Part shown: positions 1 to 10,400 of the stretch, piece by piece
Position numbering within the stretch: position 1 is the first letter of the stretch
How the letters are laid out: every line of letters starts with the position of its first letter
NCBI GenBank assembly: GCA_030374805.1
Contig: JARGSG010000191.1
Span: 372,001-436,000, forward strand
From: Gracilaria gracilis
Lineage: Eukaryota; Rhodophyta; Florideophyceae; Gracilariales; Gracilariaceae
Reading direction: 5' to 3'
DNA: 64,000 nt
Made by a program: the position numbers and the translations under genes
The notes under the pieces: model-generated
Databases searched by the model: none
What the model was told of the DNA's origin: nothing
Seen by the model: only the letters and a program-made list of their open reading frames with translations

Positions 1-1206
1 TTTGTGTTTTTGCGTTTCAATGGTGGACCTAAAAGTCTGAAAAGCACAAAACCCAGCAAACCGAGCCACTCACTTTCAAAGTGAGCTTGAACCCTATTCA
101 CTCTGTCTGATTCAGTCCACTAGTAGCCTCAATCATCTAAGGGTCTTCTTGACTACTCCTTATACCTTTCTATCATCGTATCTTAACCTACAATGGTATC
201 TAGATTTATAAGTAGATATATGTAGGGCGCCATAACTTGTAACAAATGGGATGGAACACATTCCACAGAGCAGAGGTCTTAACAATGGCAATCAGTTCCA
301 GCACAATTTTCATCAGCATGCTTTCGAAACCCTCAGCGTTGAACGGCAAACGTTGCAGAGGTAACACAGAAACGTGAAGGGTAGAAAACAACAAAACTGC
401 TCCGTCGCCTTTCGGAGGTGATTGACAAGCAATACGATCAAGGCAGAGGCTAATCGAGTGGTTAAGCGCAAAAGGATGGCGCACACGAGCGCAAGCAGAA
501 GAGTGAAGAACATCGGCCGAAAGGAAAGCCATATTCATTCCTAGAGAGCGCATGGCTCGGTGATGTGCGTTTGTGCTTGGAGCACTTTTGCAATCGTTAC
601 GATTTGTGCCGAGCAAAAAGGTGTTTTTGTGTTTTCAGGAATGACCCAATATCCTTGTTGACTACACATATGCGTTTACGAGAATTTGATATGTATTATT
701 ACGTGCTTTTACTGCAAAGTAGCTATATATATATATCGAGGCCTTACAACTTGAATTACCCCTGGTAGAGTGATCGAAAACAATCACAAATCGAAAACAA
801 CTGAATACAACCCAATCCCCATTGTGCCAAGAACCAGCTTTTGCCAGTTCTGAACCGCAGACAGCGTTGTCAGCGGCATCGGCAGACAGTCCCTCACCCA
901 GCATCACCAGGAGGCCGATTGGCAGACTTCGTTTCTGAGAGTTCAACCTCCACCAGAGGGCCGCCAACCGAAGCGCGGGCTTTATTGTATCGCACTTGGC
1001 TGTGAGCAGTCAAGTGTAATTCAACAGCCGTGCAATGTAGGCGCACAGTGCACCTTCATCTGTGGCTTGACAACACAGACAAAACAATGCTACACATACG
1101 ATACAGTTCACAACACGCACTTCTCGTATAAAGCCATTCGACACTTAAGACACCCGCCACACGCCCGAGCAGCCAACGTCTGCACAAGCTCAGCGTCCGC
1201 GCTACC
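1..1206. other. intergenic, 5' region of the first gene
   Basis: No gene is recognised. A short palindrome (CTCACTTT-C-AAAGTGAG) lies at 69-85 and an AT dinucleotide run at about 724-737. Open frames on the minus strand here have no recognisable motif and look like chance. The last few hundred bases probably hold the promoter of the gene starting at 1207; no convincing TATA box was picked out. Confidence 0.5.
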
Positions 1207-3285
1207 ATGGCGTCGTTGAGCCACCCGATATCTCCGCAGCACCCTCGAGAATCACCTTATATCGTGCCTTCCGACACGTCGATTCTGATGCGAGTGCAGG
1301 ATCAGTACAAATCCGATCTCGTTGACAACCTCGAAACCTTTCTCATTGGCCATCCCACTGACACCAAGTGGCCCAATTCGCTCAAACAAATCATCGCCGA
1401 CACCATTTTGCTCGGGCGCTTCAAGTACCAAGATGAAAACACTCGCACTCATCGCGTGCAATATCATTCAACCTTAACTACCGGAACCCCTTCCCATGCA
1501 GAGCCCACTCAACCAGCCGAAAGCGACAGCTTTGAGCGTAAGAGGGTTTTCTGCTTTCTTCTCTCCATGCGCACTGCGTTGCAGTTTCTGAGCACCAATC
1601 ACGTCTTCAACTCCGATATACACCGCTTGCACCAATGGTTGCAATTGGCAAATGAACATCATGATGGGTTTGAGTTCAATCCTTCTGCTCCCAACTCGCT
1701 TGGAGCAGTATACGATATTATCTATGACGTCGTCACCCAATCTTCACGCCCTGCTCTACAGACCATCGATGTTCTCATCACTTCTATAACTGGCGTGCCA
1801 TGCATTCTTTCCCATGATTTACCTGCCGGTGTTTCTAAATACCACGAAGACGCCAATATAATCTTCAATCAAGTCATTTACACGGTCTTGCTTCATTTGA
1901 CAATGGCCTATAACTTTAAGCACGTCAAGCCTGGTATTCGATGGAAATTGATGCACGTGAGTCGTCTTTCATACCTACAAAGCATACAACAAACACACGG
2001 CCACCACCATTTCAACCTCCACTCTTTCTACACTCTGTCCAAAATCGACATGTGCCATGTCGTAGCAGAGTGCGGCATAGCGTTACGAGTGGCTAATAGT
2101 AAAATATGTTATGCTGCCCCGTACTCTCTCACTTCGGCTCTGACTGAATCAATAGCAGGTATACGAATGACGGAGAACATGCATATACAAATGGAGTTCT
2201 ACTCAACAACAGGCGACATAGGAGGAAGGAAGTACTCTCTACTCGAAGTAGACTGGCAAGACATGCAGAGTGAAACCAAAAGAAATCATGAGTTTGGGGA
2301 GTGGGTTTCATTTACAGATTTGGGTTCCGGATTTTTACAGCAGACTCTTGCTGATTTTGTCTCTCGGGATTGGCGATTCAAGAAGCGTGTCGCCACAAGT
2401 GCTCATGGAGATGTGCTTTTTTATGTCGATCATATAGGGCCATGGATTCGACCCAAAGATCTTCCAGTTCGATACGAATCATATGAGGAGCTGATGCAGG
2501 GTACCGTACAAGGTTTCTCCATTAAAGTTCCCGCCCGTCCCTGGTATTGGTGGATTATGAGGGGAAACACTTCAAAGCCTGACGAAGTAGATTCTGTGGA
2601 TGCTACACTTGCAGCTTCTGTTTATGATCCTAGTCAGAAGGATTTTGAAGCTTGTTCGTATAAACCTAAAACACTGGAAGCTGCACTCAACAAACCAGGC
2701 CGTGTGTTAGTGAAGCGAAAAGGAATACGTGGTCTAGGCGGTCGTTTCATCGCCGCAGCTATCCTTGTTCTGGGAATCATAAGTGTCGTGCTCAACTTTG
2801 CCAACAGAGACAACTGGCTGGAGGTGGCATTTGATGGCGCTCAGGTCATGTCGCTTGTAGCGGGTTTGATTCTGGCTATCGTTTATATCATAAATGGAAC
2901 ACTCACATCGACTCTGGATTGGCTCAGCGGCTTCACCGAAGTGACTGACGATATTCAAATGGCCCGGACGCTTGGGGTGAGCCTTGAAGAGATGAAAATG
3001 GCCTGCACATACGAAAAAAAGTTTCTGTTCTGGCTCGCCGAAGTAAACTCTAGCTTTTGTCCAGCTGGGAAGTATGGCACAATCATGTTCACCGAGCCAT
3101 TTGACATGGAGGAAGCAAGCCGGTATGTAAAATTCTGCAGTGTCATTGATAAGGAGCACGGTTTGTGGTTGTTACAGGGATGGGCATTTCGAATAGAAAA
3201 ACGAGGTGATATTGGACATATGGTGAAAGTTCCGTACGAAGATAGAGTTTATGTTGATGAGCGGGAACTGCTCAGGTATGGCTGA
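1207..3285 (+). CDS. orphan protein with two C-terminal membrane segments
   Basis: Single-exon frame of 692 residues; the start ATG is in a good context (ACCATGG). I do not recognise the family. The first about 500 residues are soluble-looking, with no signal peptide, low complexity or catalytic motif that I can name. A Trp-rich stretch (about residues 435-445) and a basic patch precede two hydrophobic helices at about 513-531 and 548-565, followed by a charged tail of about 125 residues. This suggests a tail-proximal membrane hairpin with both large domains on one side of the membrane. The uninterrupted 2 kb frame and ordinary codon use argue that it is a real gene; function is unknown. Confidence 0.75.
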   Translation: MASLSHPISPQHPRESPYIVPSDTSILMRVQDQYKSDLVDNLETFLIGHPTDTKWPNSLKQIIADTILLGRFKYQDENTRTHRVQYHSTLTTGTPSHAEPTQPAESDSFERKRVFCFLLSMRTALQFLSTNHVFNSDIHRLHQWLQLANEHHDGFEFNPSAPNSLGAVYDIIYDVVTQSSRPALQTIDVLITSITGVPCILSHDLPAGVSKYHEDANIIFNQVIYTVLLHLTMAYNFKHVKPGIRWKLMHVSRLSYLQSIQQTHGHHHFNLHSFYTLSKIDMCHVVAECGIALRVANSKICYAAPYSLTSALTESIAGIRMTENMHIQMEFYSTTGDIGGRKYSLLEVDWQDMQSETKRNHEFGEWVSFTDLGSGFLQQTLADFVSRDWRFKKRVATSAHGDVLFYVDHIGPWIRPKDLPVRYESYEELMQGTVQGFSIKVPARPWYWWIMRGNTSKPDEVDSVDATLAASVYDPSQKDFEACSYKPKTLEAALNKPGRVLVKRKGIRGLGGRFIAAAILVLGIISVVLNFANRDNWLEVAFDGAQVMSLVAGLILAIVYIINGTLTSTLDWLSGFTEVTDDIQMARTLGVSLEEMKMACTYEKKFLFWLAEVNSSFCPAGKYGTIMFTEPFDMEEASRYVKFCSVIDKEHGLWLLQGWAFRIEKRGDIGHMVKVPYEDRVYVDERELLRYG

Positions 3286-3513
3286 AGTGAGAGGGTGTGG
3301 AGGAGGCAGAGCCAGGACTTGAACCCCGGGATCCCTACAAGAAATATTTTAAAAATAATGAGCGCAGTCTGAGTGTAATCGGATTGAACTGTGTTATTCT
3401 GAATGTAATTGGAGTTCAAATGGCTCTCACTCTCAAAATGGTGTTCTCAATCAGCATTCTTTCTTGTTCAGGCTTCCTGACATTCGCGTCCAGCTCCGTC
3501 TAGCTCCGATGCA

Positions 3514-6500
3514 ATGCATCCCCGAAAGGGGTCAAAAACTCTTCTTGCTCTGCTAACGTTGACAATATGGCTCACATCATGCGCATACGCTGGGATACAT
3601 CCATCCCCTGCGAAGCGCTTTCACGCTTTCGGTCCGCTTCCCGACGCTTCATCTCCTAGTTCGAACCCGTTGCACGCGGCAGCCCGATACACACACATTG
3701 CGCTCTCCAATGTTTTTACGTTCCCCTCAGAAGCCGCTCGTGGCGGACTAGCCTCCTGGCGTCCCTGCACGTACAATGATTCCGATACGTCGGTCACATG
3801 CCCGTTTGACGATGCGGACCCTGCCGTGCCTTACATGTTTTGGGCCTCTGCGAATCTGTCTTTCTCACCGAACGAAGCTCACACCGCCGTACTTAGCGCT
3901 ACTGACTCATTGGTTCTTGTACCGAACAGTGGAGACTCGGTGCGTCGTATGCAAACATGTCCTGCGGACGTGTACGAAGACAATCGTTCGCTCTGTGTAT
4001 TACGCTTTGAGGCGGAAGACTATCGCCTGCTGGTGAACGTTATAGGACAGGGCAATCATTCTTCATTCCAACTGAGCTACAAAAAGCCCCCCAGCTATAT
4101 TAAATCGCATCCGCTCCTCCCGCTGAACCACACCATCTTGCCAGATGTGCTCATCCGTTCAAAGCCGTTTTCCGCTTCACTCGCCGGCAATCAGATGTCT
4201 GTCGCCTTGCTCAACGCTCATCATTCTCATTACGCCACGCACGGCATAGTCACTCTCGTCAACCCACCTCCGGGCCTGTTTCTGCCGAACCGCGCGTTGG
4301 TAGATCTCGCACCGCGCCAGTCGCGATCTTTGCACATCGATCTGTATACTAACTCTAAGTTCCAGCCGCGTCCCAAAGAGAAATCCAAAGAGCTTCCTGT
4401 AGTTGTGAGCATCGCGTATACGATCAACGGCACCCGCGTGCAGATTGATGTGCCACTTTCTCTCCGATTGCTCAAGTGGGGCATTGACCGTGCCTATGCA
4501 TTCACCTACATCGATACAGACAGCTCCGTACAAGCTTGCGCGGTTGTCCCACCAGCCCATCCATGCACCCATCCCAAGGGTTGCGTGCCGCTCTTGTCTA
4601 CGCATGGCGCAGGGGTAGATGCAACTGCATTGGCATGGACCGATTCATATCGCGCTCAGATAGGCAGCTGGGTTGTTCTGCCTACCGGTCGGCGTCGCTA
4701 CGGTATGAATTGGGAAGGTGCGCAGATGCAGTCCGCCATGACGGCGTTAGAGACATTTGTGCAAGACATGCCTGGTGTGCCACAGGATGAGCGTTCGTTG
4801 TATGCGCTACGACGAGGAGTATGGTTACAAGCTGGCCATAGCATGGGCGGTCATGGTGCTCTTTTGATTGCCTCACATTATCCAGATTCTGTCGTTGCGG
4901 CTTTGCCGGCCATGGCTTGGATGAGGTTAGAACGGTTTGATGATTCAGAGGGCCTTGGCGAAGACTCTAGCTTTTCAAATGCTGGTATACATGCTCTGCT
5001 TGCTGTGGGACGAGAGCAGTATGCAGCAGATTTATATCATGAGAACTTGTTGGGAATCCCATTTCTTGCCCGAATTGGGTCGGATGACGATAACGTTCCT
5101 CGTACGTGATGCAGTCCCATGTTTTCTTCTTTTACTATATAATCGCGCTTGTTACAATACTAACATTTCGTATCAATTGTTCTTTGCTACAGCATCGGAA
5201 TTACGACATTACTGTCGACTGTTGCAAGAAAACGAAATGTTTCATAACGTGACGAACAGCAATGTTAAGTTGGATGAGGTCCCGAATGAAGGGCATTGGT
5301 TTGATGGAGTGGTCGATGATGACGCGCTTCAACCCTTTCTTACAAAGCACCTTGCCGTGGAGCATAAGCCCAGGTTACCCACGGCTTTCTCTGTAGTGAC
5401 GATTAACCCCGGGACTTCGGGATCTCGCGGTGGTTTGAGAATAAGGCAACTATTGACGCCTGTGCAGAGCGGAAGGTTGCGAGTCGCGCGACATGCGAAC
5501 AGATGGCATATTGAGCCCGAGAATGTGAGGCGATTCTCCTATTCATTTGTAGACATGATTCGTGAGCGTGCTCAGCGAATTGTAATAGCAGGGAGAGTAT
5601 TTGACGTTGGCGACGAAGGACTTGAGTTATGTTTCCAGAGTGGGAATGCATGGCGAGCATGCAACGGTCCCGGAAATGGAGAGCGGAAAGAGAGACAATA
5701 CGGTCCACTAGGTCATGTTTTATTTGGAAAGGTTGTAATCGTATATCCAAGTTCAGATGAAGAGATGCTTAGAGAAGCTGTATATTACGCGAATGGTCTG
5801 TATACACATGGTATAAACGCCCAGGTTGTGAGTGACACGGTCGCGGTACAGGAAGGAGTGCTACAGAGTTCAAGCGGTGTGATCATGTACGGCGGGCCGA
5901 ACATTAATGAAGCAGCGCGGGAGTTTGAGCGAAGGCGATCCAAACGAGGTGGCGTCTGGAGTGAGGAACGAGACGGGGGCATTTGCGCGGATTTGGATGG
6001 ACTGACAAAATGTTACCATGGTGAGGGAACAGGTGGCGTGTACCTCGCAGAGGGTTTAGGTGGTGGTCTGACGGTTATCGCGAGTGGCGTTGGGCGCGAT
6101 GCATTATTGGCAGCGACAGATTTACTGCCGAGGTCGCCAACATCTAAGGTGGCAGAATGGGCCGTTGTTTCTATCGAGCGTGGATGGGGATATCGCGGTC
6201 TTGGTGGCATGCGCGCTGCGGGGTACTTGGATTGGTCATGGCGTATTGGCGGTGGGGCTGCGACATTCTTTGATGAGGGCTTTGTGGCAGGGGGTGGAGG
6301 GCTGTGCTTGGAGAGAGGGCAGAGCTGGGGTTGGCTGGATGTGGTTGTGTATGGATTGGTGCTTCTGCTTGGGGTGGTGCTTGGCGTGTTCTGGAAAGGG
6401 CGACGATTGGCAGGGAACGTTCAGGAGCAAGGGGCGCCGAAGGGGGCGCCGAGAGACGGAGGCGAAGAGGAGCGCGAGACTTTGGTGGTCTCCGAAGGAG

Positions 6501-6547
6501 GCTTCGCAGACGTCGATACAAATGCAGACGACTCGCTCGGCTCATAG
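3514..6547 (+). CDS. secreted/membrane-anchored alpha/beta hydrolase, one intron
   Basis: Read as join(3514..5101, 5193..6547), 980 residues. The intron starts GTACGT, carries a TACTAAC branch site at 5158-5164 and ends CTACAG; removing it joins GSDDDNV to PPSELR in frame. A signal peptide (residues 1-27) leads a long beta-rich N-terminal region. The hydrolase core has the nucleophile motif GHSMGGHG (Ser443), acid DDDNVPP (residues 524-530) and a GHWFDG histidine (His564), so a complete Ser-Asp-His triad is visible. A C-terminal membrane helix (about 910-932) and an acidic cytoplasmic tail follow. The arrangement resembles S9-type peptidases/esterases facing the lumen or cell exterior. The substrate cannot be told. 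The stop lies 14 bp before the LTR element, so the 3' UTR is interrupted by it. Confidence 0.8.
5102..5192 (+). other. spliceosomal intron (91 nt) in the hydrolase gene
   Basis: GTACGT donor, canonical TACTAAC branch motif 28 nt before the CAG acceptor. Splicing is needed to join the catalytic Asp and His parts of the hydrolase; both reading frames are otherwise uninterrupted. Confidence 0.85.
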
Positions 6548-6556
6548 ATAACATAG

Positions 6557-6561
6557 CTTCA
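6557..6561. repeat. target-site duplication CTTCA (left)
   Basis: CTTCA immediately precedes the left LTR and recurs exactly at 12565-12569 after the right LTR. Five-base duplications are usual for Ty3/gypsy integrases. Confidence 0.9.
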
Positions 6562-7404
6562 TGAGAACACCATTTTGGTAGAAGAAATGGTGCGGGTGAT
6601 GACAAACCCAAGGGCGGGGGGACACAAACACAAAGTAAAGGGGACACAACGGAAAGTGCTCTCGAGAGTACCAGCCCAACACGCTGCGTAGCGATAGTAG
6701 GCAAGAGTCCGTAGTAAACACACAAAGTGCACAAAGTAGCAACGACGAAGCTGAGACGTGTAGCAAGTAGAAGCCACAGCACGACCAAAACTATAGGTCT
6801 AGTGCTGGCAGGAACAGACACGAAACGACAACAGAAAAGCAGAAGCTCCCTCTTGCAGGACCGAACGTAGGTCACTTGCGGGGAACGACACTTCTAAGGC
6901 TGGAGCACAAGACAGACCCAAACAAGGGGTATTGCAATTCAGACCCTCGTCGGGAGAAAGCGGGGGACCAACCGCCAAGGAGGGAAGAAAAGGCTGAAGA
7001 GGGGGGAGAGAAACGACAAAAGGGAGCAAGACAGAGTTTGCTGTGAAGGATGGTGGGGGGTCGTCGAGAAAGGGGAAGTGGTCTGGCCTGAGTTGGTCAA
7101 GGGGCGACCAACTCGGCCCTTTTATACGCAATTGAACCTTCAAAACTAGACTCTAAACGCATTTCTACTTTCGATAACCAATGAGCTGGTCACTACTGCA
7201 ACATATTCCCCGTCTCTGCCACTCACCGCGGAGGCAGTGGCGCTTAAGTAGACAGGGGGAGCCGGCGAGGACCATGCGGTTCACTCCCGTGCACCATGCG
7301 TAGAAAACTAAAATATCCATAAAATATCCAAGTAGAGAAACTTGTAGAATTACACTTGTGTCCAACACGTGCACCGCACACGCTGCACGGAAACACGTGC
7401 CACA
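6562..7404 (-). repeat. left LTR (3' LTR of the element)
   Basis: 843 bp, same length as the right LTR with no indels. I count 19 mismatches between them, 14 of which fall in 6562-6655. Contains the minus-strand TATA box complement at 7118-7126 and the palindrome CTCTCGAGAG at about 6659-6668. Confidence 0.92.
7118..7126 (-). promoter_or_regulatory. TATA box in left LTR
   Basis: Minus strand reads TATAAAAGG, a strong TATA box; the identical site in the right LTR (12278-12286) is placed to drive the element's genomic RNA. In this downstream LTR it could instead drive transcription toward the hydrolase gene, antisense to it. Confidence 0.6.
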
Positions 7405-7470
7405 CACTCCCAAACCCAGCGGGAGCAACACCGAGCGACCAAGAAAAAGGGAAACGGGGACATGTCCTAG

Positions 7471-10400
7471 TTACTTCACGGATGTGTCAAAAACGCCAGT
7501 CCCAGAACAGTACAGGATCTCGAATTCGTACAAGGCGAAAAGATCCAACCAACGGGTGTGGCGTCCACGTACGTCCTTCTTCTGGAAGCGATACCTCAGG
7601 GCCTGATGATCGGTCACCAACTGGAATGGCTTCGATCCAAGAAGGTAGATGCGAAACTTCTTCAGGGCAAAAACGACTGCCAAGGCCTCCTTCTCGCATA
7701 CCGAGTAGTTCTGCTCAGACTTGTTCATAGTTCTGCTTGCGTACTGAACCGGGTGGAACATTCCATCCTCCTTCTTTTGAGTCAGGACAGCCCCCAAAGA
7801 CCGGGTGGAGGCATCTGTCTCGACACGAAAAGAGGCATCAAAGTCCGGGAAAGCGAGAACCGGGGGGGAAACAAGCTTCCTCTTCAACTCCTCAAACGCT
7901 TCTCTCATCTCGGGGGTGAACTCCAGCCTCTTCTTGCCTGTGGTGGCGGCGTGAAGGGGCGCGGAGGTCTGTGAAAACCCTTTGATGAAACGCCTGTAGT
8001 AGCTCGCAAGGCCCAGGAAACTCCTAAGCTCAGTGGTCGTCGAAGGTAGAGGGGCATCCTGAATCGCTTCAATCTTCTTCATGTCCACGGACACTCCACT
8101 AGCCTCGATGACGTGCCCCAGAAGGTGAATCTTGGGCTGAGCGAAGTCGCACTTGCTGATCTTCAGCTTCAGCCCATGCGAGGTGATGAGCTTCAGCACT
8201 TCCGACACGTGGTGGACATGCTCCTCCATGGTCTTCGAGAATATGACCACATCGTCAATGTACACACCTGCAAAGGCAATGCGACCGAGAATGGAGTCCA
8301 TCAACCTTTGGAAAGTCGATGGGGCATTCATCAGGCCAAAGGGCATGACCTCAAACTGGAAGGTCCCTTGCCGACAGACGAAAGTGGTCATCTCTTTGCA
8401 ACGGGGCGACATGCCGATCTGCCAGTATCCAGAGAACAAATCCAGCGTCGTGAAGAACGAACAACCGCCAAGGTCATCGAAGATCTGATCCATGTGGGGG
8501 AGTGGCCAACGATCTGGTTTCATGATCTGATTCAAGGCTCTGTAGTCGACGCAGAACCTTGGCTTTCCATCCTTCTTCGTGGCGATGACAACGGGGAAGG
8601 ACCAGGCGGACGAGCATGGACGCACGATCCCAGCAGCGAGCATCTTGTGAACCTCCTTTCGGACCACCTCGTCATGCTTTGGTGGGAGTCGACGGAGACG
8701 TGATCGGATTGGAGTATTGTCGGTAATCTCGAAGTCGTGCAAGACGGGCACACCAGAAGGCCGGAGGTCATAGAGGGACCATGCCACAATGTCTGTGGCA
8801 CAGAGAACTGAGAAAAGCTTCTGCTGAACCGTCCCGGGGAGATGCGACAAACGATCAAGAATGACCTGCTTCTGGTCGGTGTCTGGGGGGAAGTCTCGGC
8901 GATCAAAGGCGCGCCCATGTTCATCACTGGCAATGGTGTCCTGAAGAAAGTACTCCACTTCGTGTGCTACGCAGACATCACTCTCAGAGGCAAGCACAAG
9001 ACCATGGGGCACTGCAGGGGTTTCTCTTCCGTTCCGTCCTTGACCGGGTGAAGCAGGGCCGTCCTCGGAAGTCTGAAAACCGTTCTGAACTCCATTGAAG
9101 TCTCGGGAACCGCTGGAAGCACCATTTCCTCCTGGGATGTGGTACTCGACTGGGGCCGATATCTGATTCTGGGGGAAGTAGATGTTCATGCCCCCAAAAT
9201 CATCCTGGAGGAGCTCACCTTCAGCCCCGAAAGGCAAACTGTCCGTCGTGACCGAAGGAAAGGGGGCACCGGGGTGACCTAAGTGACGCCTTTTGACCTT
9301 GATGTAGAGAACGTCTTGGCGATCTGGCTCCTCCTCATCTCGGCGTGGGAGAAGAAGAACCTCGTCGCGGATCGGGACTGTTAGACCAGGGTCTTCGAAC
9401 ACAACCGGGTGTGGCTCAAACGGCACGTGCAAGGCTGGGTTAACCTCACCAACTTCGTCTTCGGTATCTTCATCATCATCATCTTCATCTTCATCTTCAT
9501 CTTCACCTTCATCTTCATCTTCTTCATCGGACTCATCTTCATCTTCTGTGGCTTCTGCGTCCTCGTAGCGCCTGTTGTCGTTGATAGCGAGATCACGCAA
9601 TTGCTCCAGGGCACGTTCGCCGGTTGTCAAGGGTGGCGGAGGCGGAGCACGAGCACCAACCTGACGCAAACCAACCAGCTCCGCGGCCCGGGACTCGGGA
9701 TCTTGACTAGTGTCACCGACTTGCTCTTCTTGATTGTCATGATCAGAGTCGTGAGACCCATCTGGGTTCATAGTCGGGCGATCACCTCCCAACGTGACGA
9801 GGGTGACCTCTGGGCCCAAAGCGTGTCCATCGAAGAAAACCTCGTCCTCCTCCATTGAGGCGAACAGACTATCTCCTTCGGAGGGGAACCCATACCTCTC
9901 TTCATCGGAATCTGATGTAAAGTCCTCACTATCTGTGCCAGAAATTGGCACAAACTCGTCGATCCCAGCGCGCTCGTAATCTAGTCCGAGTAGGATTGGC
10001 GAGCCATCATATACCATCTTCACCTCCTGTGTGCTGATATCGATGCAGGCTTGCATCGCCTCCAAGGTGGGAAAGCCGATGATGAGGTCAAATGGGGGCC
10101 TTTCGATGACCAGAAATTCGAGCGGGACTCTCACAGAATCAAAAATGACAGGAACATCACGGAGCGTGCCGCGAACCAGTGCGACGTCGCCGTTCGCCAC
10201 GCGAATCTGACGATCAGTGGGCTTGGGCTTCAACGAAAGCCTCTCGGCCAGCTCAGAAGACATGAGATTGGGGATTGCCCCGGAATCCAGAAGAGCCTGT
10301 GCGGGAGTCCCATACACCTTCACTGGGACCACTTTAAGGCGTGCTCCCTTCATGGAGGTCTCGGCGAACGTTACTCGACGCGGGGATGCCTTTCCAGACA

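Noticed and set aside
206..616. 136-codon minus-strand frame near the left edge
   Set aside because: No motif, mixed composition, no supporting neighbour; the frame may also lack a natural start.
3303..3345. tRNA-like T-arm on the minus strand (CCGGG-TTCAAGT-CCTGG)
   Set aside because: No matching acceptor 5' strand, D arm or anticodon arm on either side, in normal or permuted order; treated as coincidence or a tiny relic.
6171..7143. Several overlapping frames at the hydrolase 3' end and left LTR
   Set aside because: Shadows of the hydrolase tail or LTR sequence repeated identically at 11571-12303.
9409..9858. 149-codon plus-strand frame rich in Phe/Ile, looking like a membrane protein
   Set aside because: It is the antisense reading of the Asp/Glu microsatellite inside the gag-pol frame; the hydrophobicity comes from the (ATCTTC)n tract.
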